Below, one piece after another: positions 7,419 through 16,435 of a stretch of 64,000 bases of DNA. Within the stretch, counting starts at the first letter, position 1. Every line of letters starts with the position of its first letter. The translations under genes were made by a program, and so were the position numbers. Source of the DNA: CALCHA01 sp035548175 (GTDB taxonomy: Bacteria; Planctomycetota; Phycisphaerae; WQYP01); the NCBI GenBank assembly GCA_035548175.1, contig DASZTO010000044.1:1-64000 (forward strand), in the 5' to 3' direction. Below the pieces are notes generated by a model. It did no database searches and was not told the DNA's origin. It saw only the letters and a program-made list of their open reading frames with translations.

Positions 7419-8810
7419 CTACGCGCGAACCGCACCCACGCCGAGACGGAACATGGTTTTGAGGGTCGAGCCGGTGCTGGCGGTGTTTTCCAGCACGTCC
7501 TCCATCGCGCTCAGGAACCAATCCATGTCTTCCCGCGTGACGGTCATCGGCGGAAGGAACTTGATGACCTCGGTGTGATAGCCGGCGACCTGCGTGAGAA
7601 TGCGATGTTTCTGCAGCAGCGGGACGATGACGGTCTGGCCGAAGACGGCGAAGTTCATCTTGTGGAGGGCGTCCCACTTTTGCTGGAGCAGGAAGCCGGA
7701 CTTGGGGCGGGCGAAATCGATGGCGAACATGAGGCCTTGGCCGCGGACGTCGGAGACGAAGGGGCATTTTTCGCCGATGGCTTTGAGGCGCGACATGACG
7801 TACTCGCCCATGGCGGCGGCGTTTTCGACGAGCTTTTCATCCTCGATGACGTGCAGGGACGCGAGGGCGGCGGCCATGGCCATGTCGTTCTGGCCGTAGG
7901 TATTGGAGTGGACGACGCAGCGTTCCATGGAGCTGAACACGCAGTTCATGATCTCCGGGCGGGCGACGACGGCGCCGACCGGCACGTATCCGCCGGAGAG
8001 GGCCTTGGCGACGCAGAGGATGTCGGGCTCGACGCCTTCAAAATGGTGGTAGCAGAACCATTTGCCGGTGCGACCCAGGCCGCACTGGACTTCGTCGAGG
8101 ATCAGGACGGTGCCCGCGGCTTTGCAGAGACGCTGGGCTTCCAGGAGATAACCGGGGGCGACGACTTCACAGGTCTTGCCCTGGACGGGCTCGACAATGA
8201 ACCCGGCGACATCGTTGGCGGCAAGGGCCTGTTCGAGGGCGGCGAGGTCGTTGAAGGGGATTTTGACGGTGCCGGGGGTGAGCTCGCCGAAGCGTTCCCT
8301 GAAGAAGTCGGCGCCGTTGACGGCGAGGGAGCCGGCGGTGAGGCCGTGGAAGGCGTGGTCGCAGTAGACGATTTTCTGTCGGCCGGTAAAGCAGCGGGCG
8401 AACTTGAGGGCGCCTTCGACGGTCTCTGTGCCGGAGTTGGTGAAGAAGACGCGCGAGAGGCCGGGGGAGGTGTGCTGGGTGAGTTTTTCGGCCACGAGGC
8501 CAGAGAGAATCGAACATTCCATTCGGACGAGGTTAGGCAAGTCCTGGGCGAGGACCTGTTCCAGCACCGCCTTGATTTTGGGATGGTTGCGACCGAGGGC
8601 GAAGACCCCCCAGCCGGTAAGCAGGTCGAGGTACTTGTTGCCATCGGCGTCCCAGAGGTAGGGGCCCTGGCCGCGGACGTAATTTTTGTCGAAGCCGATG
8701 GTTTTGAGCATTTTGACGAAGGCGGCGTTGACGTGCTGCTGGTGCAGCTCGTACTGGCGACCCTCGTGTTGATGGAGCCAGCCTTGGAAGTCGGAGTACA
8801 TGTCGGGCAT
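7419..8810 (-). CDS. hpnO: Class III PLP-dependent aminotransferase, HpnO-like
   Basis: A 463-residue fold-type I aminotransferase. It shows the class III signature: FFTNSGTETVEGALKFARCF (phosphate-binding), YCDHAFHGLTAGSLAV, LILDEVQCGLGRTGKWF (PLP-ring Asp), and AKALSGGYVPVGAVV with the Schiff-base Lys. Closest familiar proteins are ornithine/acetylornithine-type enzymes and HpnO, which aminates the hopanoid side chain to give aminobacteriohopanetriol. Its divergent position to squalene-hopene cyclase and upstream of the HpnN-like gene favours HpnO. From sequence alone, another omega-aminotransferase role is possible. Confidence 0.65.
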   Translation of the reverse strand: MPDMYSDFQGWLHQHEGRQYELHQQHVNAAFVKMLKTIGFDKNYVRGQGPYLWDADGNKYLDLLTGWGVFALGRNHPKIKAVLEQVLAQDLPNLVRMECSILSGLVAEKLTQHTSPGLSRVFFTNSGTETVEGALKFARCFTGRQKIVYCDHAFHGLTAGSLAVNGADFFRERFGELTPGTVKIPFNDLAALEQALAANDVAGFIVEPVQGKTCEVVAPGYLLEAQRLCKAAGTVLILDEVQCGLGRTGKWFCYHHFEGVEPDILCVAKALSGGYVPVGAVVARPEIMNCVFSSMERCVVHSNTYGQNDMAMAAALASLHVIEDEKLVENAAAMGEYVMSRLKAIGEKCPFVSDVRGQGLMFAIDFARPKSGFLLQQKWDALHKMNFAVFGQTVIVPLLQKHRILTQVAGYHTEVIKFLPPMTVTREDMDWFLSAMEDVLENTASTGSTLKTMFRLGVGAVRA

Positions 8811-9050
8811 TTACGGCACCTATCGCTGACCTGACCTGCGGGCGGGAATCAGTATACCTTCGGCGTCCAGCAGCCCACAAAGGCGGCAGCGGCGGACATG
8901 GATGGGCAGGGCCAATAATTCGCTTTTGTGTAATTTTTGCGGGGATTTGCTTGCCCGTGGACCGCAGTTTGTGTTAGCCTCTTCGCCCATCCTGACGACC
9001 TCGCTGGACGGGGTCCGAGCAGGTATTCGGGGTTTAGGAAAAACGCACAC

Positions 9051-11093
9051 GTGACCACCTTCTTCCGTCCACCGACGCCGTCCTCCACGCCAACACAAGT
9101 ATCCTTGGGCAGCACCAGCATCACGGCGCATCCGGCACCCCTGCCCAGCGCGTCATCGCCCGCGAGCGCCCCGCCTTCCGAGCTCGTCGTTGAGGGCGCG
9201 GCGGCACTGGGCGCGGCCCTGGAACGAGCGCAGAGTGCCCTGATTTCCATGCATCGGCGGGAGGGCGAGGGGGGATTCTGGTGCGCGGAACTGCAGGGCG
9301 ATTCGATCCTGGAATCCGAATACATCATGCTGAAGTTCATTCTGGGCCAGGAGGATGACCCGGATCTGCCGGCGATCGCGAATTACCTGCGGTCGATCCA
9401 GCAATCGGACGGCGGATGGAACATGTATCCGGGCGGGGCGAGCGACCTGTCGGGCACCGTAAAAGCGTATTTTGCCCTGAAGATGATGGGGGATGACCCG
9501 AACGCTCCGCACATGGCGGCGGCGCGGAAGGTGTGTCTGGCGTTGGGCGGGGCGGAGAATTGCAATTCGTTTACCAAGTTTTACTTTGCGGCGCTGGGGC
9601 AGATTTCGTATGACGCATGCCCGTCGATTCCGCCGGAAATCGTGCTGCTGCCGAAGTTTTTGTATTTCAATCTGTATGCGGTGTCGGCGTGGTCGCGGAC
9701 GATGATTTTGCCCTTGGCGATTGTGAGCACGCTGCGTCCGGTGCGGCAGTTGCCGGCGGAGATGGGGATTCGGGAGCTGTACCGGGATTATTCGGTGGCT
9801 AACAGCCCGGCGGGCAAGCTCAAGAGTTTGCCCAAGAGCTGGCGGGAAATGTTCCTGCTGATCGACATGACGCTCAAGCGGTATGAAAAGACGGCGGTGA
9901 CGCCGCTGCGGCCCAAGGCGATCCGGGAGGCGGAGAAGTGGATTCTGGAGCACATGGAGGGGAGCGAGGGGCTGGGGGCGATTTTTCCGCCGATGGTGTA
10001 CGTGCTGATCGTGTTCAAGGCGCTGGGGTATCCGGAGGATCATCCGAAGGTGCTCGAAGCGCAGAAGCACTTGAAGGATTTGTTCATTCGGGAGGGGGAT
10101 CAGACGCGGATTCAGCCCTGTTTTTCGCCGGTGTGGGATACGGGGATTGCGCTCAACGCGCTGGCGGAGGCGGGGATGTCATCGAAGCACGCCGTGGCGG
10201 CATCGACGACGCGGTGGCTGCTGGAAAAGGAATGCCGGACGCCGAGCGACTGGGCGAAGAACTGCCCGGACTGCGAACCATCGGGGTGGTATTTTGAGTA
10301 TCTGAACCCGCATTATCCGGACGTGGATGACACGGCGATGGTGGCGATGGCCCTGAAGCGCGTGGGCGGGGAGGTGGCCAGGCCGGCGGTGAAGCGGGCG
10401 GTGGCGTGGCTGATGGCGATGCAGAACGATGATGGCGGGTGGGCGGCATTCGATCGGACGCGGAATCGGCCGGTGCTGGAGCATGTGCCGTTTGCGGATC
10501 ACAATGCGATTCAGGATCCGTCATGTCCGGACATCGCGGCGCGGGCGCTGGAGTTCCTGGGGCACACGGGGATCACGGTGGAGCATCCGGCGGTGCGGCG
10601 CGGGATCGACTTCATCAAGGAGACGCAGGAGCAGGAGGGGTGCTGGTTCGGGCGGTGGGGCGTGAACTACATCTATGGCACCTGGCAGGTGCTGACGGGG
10701 CTCAAGAGCGTCAACGAGCGGATGGACCATGCGTACATCCGGCGGGCGGTGGACTGGCTGCGGTCGGTGCAGAAGCCGGACGGGAGTTTTGGCGAAAGCT
10801 GCGACACGTATGAGAATCCGGCGCTGAAGGGTCGCGGGCCCAGCACGCCTTCGCAGACCGCATGGGGAGCGATGGGGCTGATGGCGGCGGCGGGAGAAAG
10901 TTCGGGCAACGATCCGCACATCGGCAAGGCGATTCGCTGGCTGATCGAGAACCAGGGGGCGGACGGGAACTGGGAAGAATTGTTTTTCACGGGGACGGGG
11001 TTTCCGCGGGTGTTTTATCTGAAGTATCACCTGTATCGGTTGTACTTTCCGCTGATGGCGCTGGCGCGGTATCGGCGGCTGGGCGGGGTGTGA
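9051..11093 (+). CDS. shc: Squalene-hopene cyclase
   Basis: A ~680-residue alpha/alpha-barrel enzyme that cyclises squalene to hopene/diplopterol at the membrane. The catalytic acid motif DXDD appears as DVDDTAMV at residues 424-431. Several QW motifs are present, for example QSDGGWNMYPGG, QNDDGGWAAFD, QEQEGCWFGRW, QKPDGSFGES and NQGADGNWEE. The end, YHLYRLYFPLMALARYRR, is typical. Start: GTG at 9051 is preceded by AGGA; the longer TTG start at 8937 would add 38 residues with no homologous look. The first ~45 residues are Ser/Pro/Thr-rich. It is divergent from the HpnO-like gene, and the 240-bp gap must hold both promoters. Confidence 0.93.
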   Translation: MTTFFRPPTPSSTPTQVSLGSTSITAHPAPLPSASSPASAPPSELVVEGAAALGAALERAQSALISMHRREGEGGFWCAELQGDSILESEYIMLKFILGQEDDPDLPAIANYLRSIQQSDGGWNMYPGGASDLSGTVKAYFALKMMGDDPNAPHMAAARKVCLALGGAENCNSFTKFYFAALGQISYDACPSIPPEIVLLPKFLYFNLYAVSAWSRTMILPLAIVSTLRPVRQLPAEMGIRELYRDYSVANSPAGKLKSLPKSWREMFLLIDMTLKRYEKTAVTPLRPKAIREAEKWILEHMEGSEGLGAIFPPMVYVLIVFKALGYPEDHPKVLEAQKHLKDLFIREGDQTRIQPCFSPVWDTGIALNALAEAGMSSKHAVAASTTRWLLEKECRTPSDWAKNCPDCEPSGWYFEYLNPHYPDVDDTAMVAMALKRVGGEVARPAVKRAVAWLMAMQNDDGGWAAFDRTRNRPVLEHVPFADHNAIQDPSCPDIAARALEFLGHTGITVEHPAVRRGIDFIKETQEQEGCWFGRWGVNYIYGTWQVLTGLKSVNERMDHAYIRRAVDWLRSVQKPDGSFGESCDTYENPALKGRGPSTPSQTAWGAMGLMAAAGESSGNDPHIGKAIRWLIENQGADGNWEELFFTGTGFPRVFYLKYHLYRLYFPLMALARYRRLGGV

Positions 11094-11289
11094 GCGCGCG
11101 GGAAAAATTAGAAGAATTGGCGCCATTGGTTCCATTGGGGAAGAGGTGGAGGCGGGCGTTGTGATGCGCGGGGCGACTTTCGGATCGTAAAAGAAGCGGT
11201 AGAATGCTGAGAGTAGCCGCGGGGCATTGTCGGTGCGCGTGCGCCGTTCTCGTGGTCGAGACAAGCCGCGCATGCGGCGAGGAGTTTTT

Positions 11290-11373
11290 ATGGCGAAGAA
11301 GATGGCTGCGAAGGACAAAGTGAAGGCGGCGAAGAAGAAGTATGGCAAGAAGAAGCGCGGCAAGCAGAGCTGA
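11290..11373 (+). CDS. Lysine-rich 27-residue microprotein
   Basis: A short frame with its own ribosome-binding site (GGAG five bases before the ATG): MAKKMAAKDKVKAAKKKYGK followed by KKRGKQS. Fourteen of 27 residues are Lys or Arg. I know no named family. Similar very basic peptides occur as ribosome-associated or DNA-binding proteins and as tails of histone H1-like proteins. It lies alone between SHC and the pectin cluster, on the same strand. The good Shine-Dalgarno spacing and the clean Lys/Ala/Gly composition favour real translation, but this is not proven. Confidence 0.5.
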   Translation: MAKKMAAKDKVKAAKKKYGKKKRGKQS

Positions 11374-11556
11374 CGGCCGCGCCGGGGCGGGCGATCAAGT
11401 GCGGAGAAGGGTCAACGCGCCGCGCGTCGGCAGCTGGGGGTGAGCGCGCGAAAACCGCGGCGAAAGCGTTGGGGCTCGCGGCAATAGCGCGCGGGGGCGG
11501 GAGTTAAGCTTTTACGGGCGCGGGGCATTTCTTTTTGCGCGCATGGAGTTTTGGGA

Positions 11557-12966
11557 ATGAAGAAGATGGCGATGGCGGCGGCGACGGTGGCGTGTGTGGC
11601 GGTGGCGGCCATGGCGTTTGGGCAGGCGGCGACGCAGCCGGGCGCGGCGGGGCCGGGCGGGCGGCGCGGCGGGCGCGGCTTTGGGCGCGGGCGTACGCCG
11701 GTGGATTACGGTCCGCCGGCGGAGACGCTCCGGAAGGAATGGATCGATCAGGATACCGGGCACAAGGTGTTTCGGCTGTCGCTGACCAATGGCAGCGGGA
11801 GTCTGTATTTTCATTACAACGCGTATTCGCCGGACGGGAAGTGGCTGGTGTTCGACAGCCCGCAGGGGATCATGGAGCAGGATTTGACGGCGGTGGGGAC
11901 GAAGCCGGCGGAACTGGTGGCGCCGGGGGCGCGGGCGATGGAAACGTCGCGCGTGGCGGATGAGGTGTTTTACGTGGATCGGCAAGCGGGGGCGGTGATG
12001 GCGGCGGATCTCAATGATGGCCACAAGACGCGCGAAGTGGTGAAAATTCCGCAGGGGCTGCAGGTGGCGTGCGTGAATTGCGATGCGACGCTGTTTGCGG
12101 GGGTGATCGGCAATGCGCCGGAGGGGGCGGATAAGGCGGCGCCGCCGGACAAGATTCCGGCGGAGGACCAGTATGCGCGGATGTTTCCGGGGAAGAAGCC
12201 GGAGGAGCTGACGGCGGCGCAGCGTTCGAGCGCGGACAAGGAGAATCGGCTGGCGGCGCAACTGCGGCAGGCGGTGGAGGGGCCGCCGCGGTGTTTGTTC
12301 ACGCTGGATGTGAAGACTGGGGAGGTGAAGAAGTTTGGGTACGCCCATGCGTGGCTGAATCATTTGCAATTTTCGCCGACGGACCCGCACATGTTGATGT
12401 TCTGCCACGAGGGCACGTGGCACGAGACGGACCGGGTGTGGACGATCAACGTGGCGGATGCCGATCCCAAGCCGGTGCTGATGCACAAGCGGACGATGGA
12501 CATGGAGATCGCGGGCCACGAGTGGTGGGCGGCGGACGGCAAGAGCGTGTGTTTCGACCTCCAGAAGCCGCGGTCGCAGAAGTTTTTCATCGGGATGGTC
12601 GATCTGGCGACGATGAAAGAGACGGACTATGCGGTGGATCAGAACGCGTGGGGCGTGCATTACAACCGGTCGAAGGATGGGACGATGTTTTCCTCCGACG
12701 GCGGGGATGATGCGCAGGTGGCGTTTGCGCCGGATGGCATGTGGATGAACCTGTTCCACGTGCAGCCGGACGGAACGCTGCTGCGCGAGAAGCTGGTGAA
12801 CATGAAGAAGCATAATTACGTGACGCCGGCGTCGGGCGGGGTGAACGGCGTGGAGCCCAACGGGACATTCTCGCCGGATGGGAAATATGTGATTTTCACG
12901 GGGAATTTTGATGGGGCGCAGCATGTGTATGCGGTGGAGACAAGGCGGACGGTGAGCAAGGGGTGA
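11557..12966 (+). CDS. Oligogalacturonate lyase (PL22), secreted
   Basis: A 469-residue beta-propeller protein. It would split unsaturated oligogalacturonides into 4-deoxy-5-keto-uronate units, late in pectin breakdown. Features: a signal peptide ending near AFGQA; a Gly/Arg-rich linker at residues 28-47; then propeller blades with DQDTGHKVFRLSLTNGSGSL, FHYNAYSPDGKWLVFDS, NHLQFSPTDPHMLMFCHEGT, RVWTINVADADPKPV, and MEIAGHEWWAADGKSVCFDL. The His residues in HLQF, CHEG and GHEW fit the Mn site of this family. Start: ATG at 11557, GGAG eight bases upstream. First enzyme of the co-oriented pectin cluster. Classical Ogl is cytoplasmic, so the signal peptide is notable. Confidence 0.8.
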   Translation: MKKMAMAAATVACVAVAAMAFGQAATQPGAAGPGGRRGGRGFGRGRTPVDYGPPAETLRKEWIDQDTGHKVFRLSLTNGSGSLYFHYNAYSPDGKWLVFDSPQGIMEQDLTAVGTKPAELVAPGARAMETSRVADEVFYVDRQAGAVMAADLNDGHKTREVVKIPQGLQVACVNCDATLFAGVIGNAPEGADKAAPPDKIPAEDQYARMFPGKKPEELTAAQRSSADKENRLAAQLRQAVEGPPRCLFTLDVKTGEVKKFGYAHAWLNHLQFSPTDPHMLMFCHEGTWHETDRVWTINVADADPKPVLMHKRTMDMEIAGHEWWAADGKSVCFDLQKPRSQKFFIGMVDLATMKETDYAVDQNAWGVHYNRSKDGTMFSSDGGDDAQVAFAPDGMWMNLFHVQPDGTLLREKLVNMKKHNYVTPASGGVNGVEPNGTFSPDGKYVIFTGNFDGAQHVYAVETRRTVSKG

Positions 12967-12976
12967 GGGGCGGGGT

Positions 12977-13012
12977 GGTAATTGGTAATTGGTAACTGGT
13001 AATTGGTAACTG
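12977..13012. repeat. Heptamer tandem repeat GGTAAYT x5
   Basis: Five exact-period units (GGTAATT, GGTAATT, GGTAACT, GGTAATT, GGTAACT) stand between the PL22 and esterase genes, ten bases after the PL22 stop. The 7-bp period resembles the heptanucleotide short tandem repeats known from cyanobacteria. The run is AT-rich within a GC-rich region. Confidence 0.8.
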
Positions 13013-13035
13013 CGGGATTGGACGGTGAGGTTGTG

Positions 13036-14034
13036 ATGCGAGCGGCGGCGATGATGGTGGCGGTGGCGGCGGGGGCGATGGTGTGTGTGGCGCAGACGAC
13101 TCCGGCTGGAGCGCCTGGGCGCATGGGGGCACGAGGCGCGCGGGGCGGGGGCAAGACGGTGGCGGCGGCGGCGACGCAGAAGGATGTGCCGGTGTCGAGG
13201 GTCGATGAGAGCAAGTACACCGTCGAGGCGAACATTCCTTACGACAAGTACACGCAGACGGTGCTCGACGTGATTTATCCCAAGGGCGGCGGGCCGGAGG
13301 CGAAAGAGGATTTGCCGGGCGTGGTGATGTTTCACGGCGGTGGGTGGATTGAAACTGATAAGTCCACGATGAGTTCGTTTTACAACCGCTTTTTGGCGCA
13401 TGGGTTCATTGTTTGCAATGTGGAATACCGGATGGCGAATCCGGGCGGGGCGACGGCGCCGGCGGCGGTGGAAGATGCGCTCAACGCGACGAAGTGGTTC
13501 TGGGATCACGCCGATCATTACCACGTCGACAAGAATCGGTTCATCGTGACGGGCGGCTCGGCGGGCGGGCACCTGGCGCTGATGGTGGGGATGGCGACGC
13601 CGGAAGCGAAGCTGGGGCCGACGAATCCCAGGGATTTCAAGATTGCGGCGATCGTGAACGGGTATGGGCCGACGGATTTGCCGGACCTGATCGCCCGGCA
13701 CACGGGGTGGGCGATCCAGTGGCTACCGAACGATGCGCCGGATCACGATGCGCTGGCGTTGCGGGTGAGCCCGAAGACGTACGCGCGCAAGGACATGCCG
13801 CCGCTGCTGACGGTGCAAGGCTCGCGCGACAACACGGTGCCGGTGGCGGAGAACGAGGCGCTGGTGAAGGAGATCCAGGAGAAGGGCGGGGATGCGACGA
13901 TCTACCTGGCGCCGGGCGCGGGGCATGGCTTCAGCAATGCCACCTGGCCGGGCGTGGAGCATGAGATTTTCGACGTGTGGCTGCCGGAGCATCACATCAT
14001 TCCGCCGCCGCCGGCGACGGCCCCGGCGCCGTGA
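13036..14034 (+). CDS. Secreted alpha/beta-hydrolase esterase (probable pectin/carbohydrate esterase)
   Basis: A 332-residue alpha/beta hydrolase of the BD-FAE/CE10-like group. Signal peptide MRAAAMMVAVAAGAMVCVAQ, then an Arg/Gly-rich linker (residues 24-40). Oxyanion-hole motif FHGGGW, nucleophile elbow GGSAGG, a C-terminal acid near QGSRDNTVP, and catalytic His in GAGHGF. Start: ATG at 13036 has GGTGAGG five bases upstream, better than the GTG at 13003. Within a pectin cluster the likely substrate is an acetyl or methyl ester on galacturonan, but this is inferred from neighbours only. A Pro/Ala tail ends the protein. Confidence 0.75.
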   Translation: MRAAAMMVAVAAGAMVCVAQTTPAGAPGRMGARGARGGGKTVAAAATQKDVPVSRVDESKYTVEANIPYDKYTQTVLDVIYPKGGGPEAKEDLPGVVMFHGGGWIETDKSTMSSFYNRFLAHGFIVCNVEYRMANPGGATAPAAVEDALNATKWFWDHADHYHVDKNRFIVTGGSAGGHLALMVGMATPEAKLGPTNPRDFKIAAIVNGYGPTDLPDLIARHTGWAIQWLPNDAPDHDALALRVSPKTYARKDMPPLLTVQGSRDNTVPVAENEALVKEIQEKGGDATIYLAPGAGHGFSNATWPGVEHEIFDVWLPEHHIIPPPPATAPAP

Positions 14035-14091
14035 GTTTGCACCGGCGCGGAGATCTGCGGGATCCGGAACAGTCCTACCGAGGAGGCGGTG

Positions 14092-16422
14092 ATGAAGCGC
14101 GTTGCGGCGGGCGTGGGTGTGGTGCTGGCGTGTGCGCTGGGGACGGCGCGCGGCGATGATCTGATCCGGCAGGAAATCACGATGCCCACGGCGTCGGAGC
14201 TGACGGCGAACCTGAAGGAGCCGCCGTCGGAGTACAGCCTGTCGCTCTACTGGGGCTGGGAGGGCAAGATCACGCCGGAGCTGCTGGATCGCGAGCTGGA
14301 CATGATCAAGTCGCGCGGGTTTCGCTGCGTGACGATCGAGCCGGGCTATTACCTCGATCCCCCCTACCTGTCGCCGGGCTGGTTCGACACCATGAAGATG
14401 GCGGTGGAGCTGGCGAAGAAAAAGGGGATGCACGTTTACATTGTGGACGAAGGGAAATATCCGTCGGGATTTGCGGGGGGGAAATTTTCGCAGGAGCGGC
14501 CGGACCTGCGCATGCAGGGGATGAACGCGCGGCGGATGGCGGTGGCGGCGGGGCAGGAAATCAGCCAGCCGGCGGCGAACCTGCTGTATGCGGTGGCGAC
14601 GGACGCGGCGGCGGGCAAATCGGTGGAGGTCCCCATCCGCGGCGATACGCTGAAGTGGACGGCGCCGGCGGAGGGCACGTGGGAGCTGACGCTGATCTAT
14701 CACGACTTTCACACCTCCCCCACCAAGTCGGTGAACAACCCGGTGGTGAATGCGAAGGACACGTCGGCGTCGCTCGAGGATTACCTGAGCGATGCGGCCA
14801 CGCAGCAGTACATCGACTGGACGCACGAGGGATACAAGAAGGTTCTGGGAGACGAGTTCGGGCGCACGGTGCTGGGCTTCCGCGGCGATGAGCCGGACTA
14901 CTCGATCAATCCGTGGATGCCTTACACCGCGAAGCTGCTCGACGAGTTTCAGGCGAAGAAGGGCTATGATCTAAGGCCTTATTTGCCGTCGATGTTCCCG
15001 GCGGGCGGGCGCGGGGCGATGGTCAACACGGCGATCGATGTGACCGAGGAGCAGAAGCGGGCGCGGGCGGATTATTTTGATGTGTGGTCGGATATGTTCC
15101 GCGATCACTGGTTTTCGAAGATCGGCGACTGGTGCAGCGCCAACCACGTGCAGTATGAGGTGCACATCAACCACGAGGAAAACCTGCCGCTGCTGGCGCG
15201 CAGCGATGGCGATTATTTCAAGGATTATCGGGATGTGGGGATACCGGGGATCGACACGATCTGGCATCAGATCTGGCCGGGGCTGGTGAGCGATTTTCCG
15301 AAGCTGGCGAGTTCGGCGGCGCATCTGACGGGGCGTCCGCGGGCGTTCACGGAAAGCTTCGCGGCGTATGACCCCAAGCCGAACATGGCCCAGGCGCGGT
15401 GGATTTTGAACCAGGAGATGGTGCGGGGGGTGAACAATGTGGAGATCATGTTTTATGGCACGGAAGGGGCGCGGCCCGCCAATGCGCCGCCGCCCAGCGC
15501 CCCGCCGCCGCCCGCCGCCGGACGCGGGCGAGGGCGCGGGCCCGGAGGGATCGCCGCGACGGGACCGGGCGCGCGCCGCGGCAATCCCGGGCAGGCGAAT
15601 ACCACATCGGCTGCCGGTCCGGGCGGCGTGCTGGGGCGGGTCGATCCCAACCCGCCCGCGCGCATGATCGCCGATCCGGAATTTCCCGCTCTCGCCGCAT
15701 ACGTCAACCGCGCCACCTATCTGCTCTCGCAGGGCCGGCCGACCGCGCGCATCGCCCTCTACGTCCCCTTCTCGAGCATGTGGCTTTCCAGCGCCGATGG
15801 CCAATCCGCCAACGCCAGCTATAAAGCCGCGATGCAGTCCCTCATGGAGCACCAGCTCGATTTCGACCTGTTCGACGATCAGTCCGTAGAGGCCGATCTC
15901 ACGCTCACCGGCAAGACGCTCGTGAACAAGAGCGGGGGCGCGTATGACACGGTGCTCATTCCGACCGTCGCCGCACTCTCGAAGCACACGCTGGACATGC
16001 TGCACCAATTTCACAATGCCGGCGGAAGGGTCGTGTTCCTGGGCGACCTGCCGCGCATGATCCCGGACAAAACGTTCCTCAACGCCCCAGCGCCCGGCGA
16101 TCTTTCCTGGGCCGCGCGCGAGCCGATCGCCGATTTCGTCGCCGCCGCTCCCAGCTCCGACGTTCACCTGATGACCGCGACCACCGCCGTCAAATACCTG
16201 CATCGCCACTACCAGGACGCCGAGGGCTACTTATTCTTCAATGAGGGCGACGACCCGGTGCATGTCGGCGTCGCACTCGCCTGCGATGGCCACGGCCAGC
16301 AGATCGATCTGAACACCGGCCAGGCGACGCCGGTGGAAGGGATGATCAAACACCTCGGCGACGCCAGCTTCACCCTCGATCTCGCCCCGTACCAGACCAC
16401 GTTTTTCCTCGTCCACCCCTGA
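14092..16422 (+). CDS. GH106-like glycoside hydrolase (putative alpha-L-rhamnosidase)
   Basis: A 776-residue secreted protein. Signal peptide (VAAGVGVVLACALGTARG). The N-terminal barrel contains EYSLSLYWGWEGKITPELLD, then MIKSRGFRCVTIEPGYYLDP and VYIVDEGKYPSGFAGG, matching the pattern of GH106/GH2-related rhamnosidases (WWHWMNGNIT-like start, ExGYxS loop). Acidic candidates for catalysis lie in FRGDEPDYS and VHINHEEN. A long Pro/Gly/Arg linker at residues ~464-522 splits it from a C-terminal Rossmann-like part (TVLIPTVAALSKHTLDMLHQ). Start: ATG at 14092, AGGAGG five bases before it. Codon use changes from G-ending to C-ending right after the linker (about 15,640). Family call is moderate. Confidence 0.55.
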   Translation: MKRVAAGVGVVLACALGTARGDDLIRQEITMPTASELTANLKEPPSEYSLSLYWGWEGKITPELLDRELDMIKSRGFRCVTIEPGYYLDPPYLSPGWFDTMKMAVELAKKKGMHVYIVDEGKYPSGFAGGKFSQERPDLRMQGMNARRMAVAAGQEISQPAANLLYAVATDAAAGKSVEVPIRGDTLKWTAPAEGTWELTLIYHDFHTSPTKSVNNPVVNAKDTSASLEDYLSDAATQQYIDWTHEGYKKVLGDEFGRTVLGFRGDEPDYSINPWMPYTAKLLDEFQAKKGYDLRPYLPSMFPAGGRGAMVNTAIDVTEEQKRARADYFDVWSDMFRDHWFSKIGDWCSANHVQYEVHINHEENLPLLARSDGDYFKDYRDVGIPGIDTIWHQIWPGLVSDFPKLASSAAHLTGRPRAFTESFAAYDPKPNMAQARWILNQEMVRGVNNVEIMFYGTEGARPANAPPPSAPPPPAAGRGRGRGPGGIAATGPGARRGNPGQANTTSAAGPGGVLGRVDPNPPARMIADPEFPALAAYVNRATYLLSQGRPTARIALYVPFSSMWLSSADGQSANASYKAAMQSLMEHQLDFDLFDDQSVEADLTLTGKTLVNKSGGAYDTVLIPTVAALSKHTLDMLHQFHNAGGRVVFLGDLPRMIPDKTFLNAPAPGDLSWAAREPIADFVAAAPSSDVHLMTATTAVKYLHRHYQDAEGYLFFNEGDDPVHVGVALACDGHGQQIDLNTGQATPVEGMIKHLGDASFTLDLAPYQTTFFLVHP

Positions 16423-16435
16423 GCACAAGGACACC

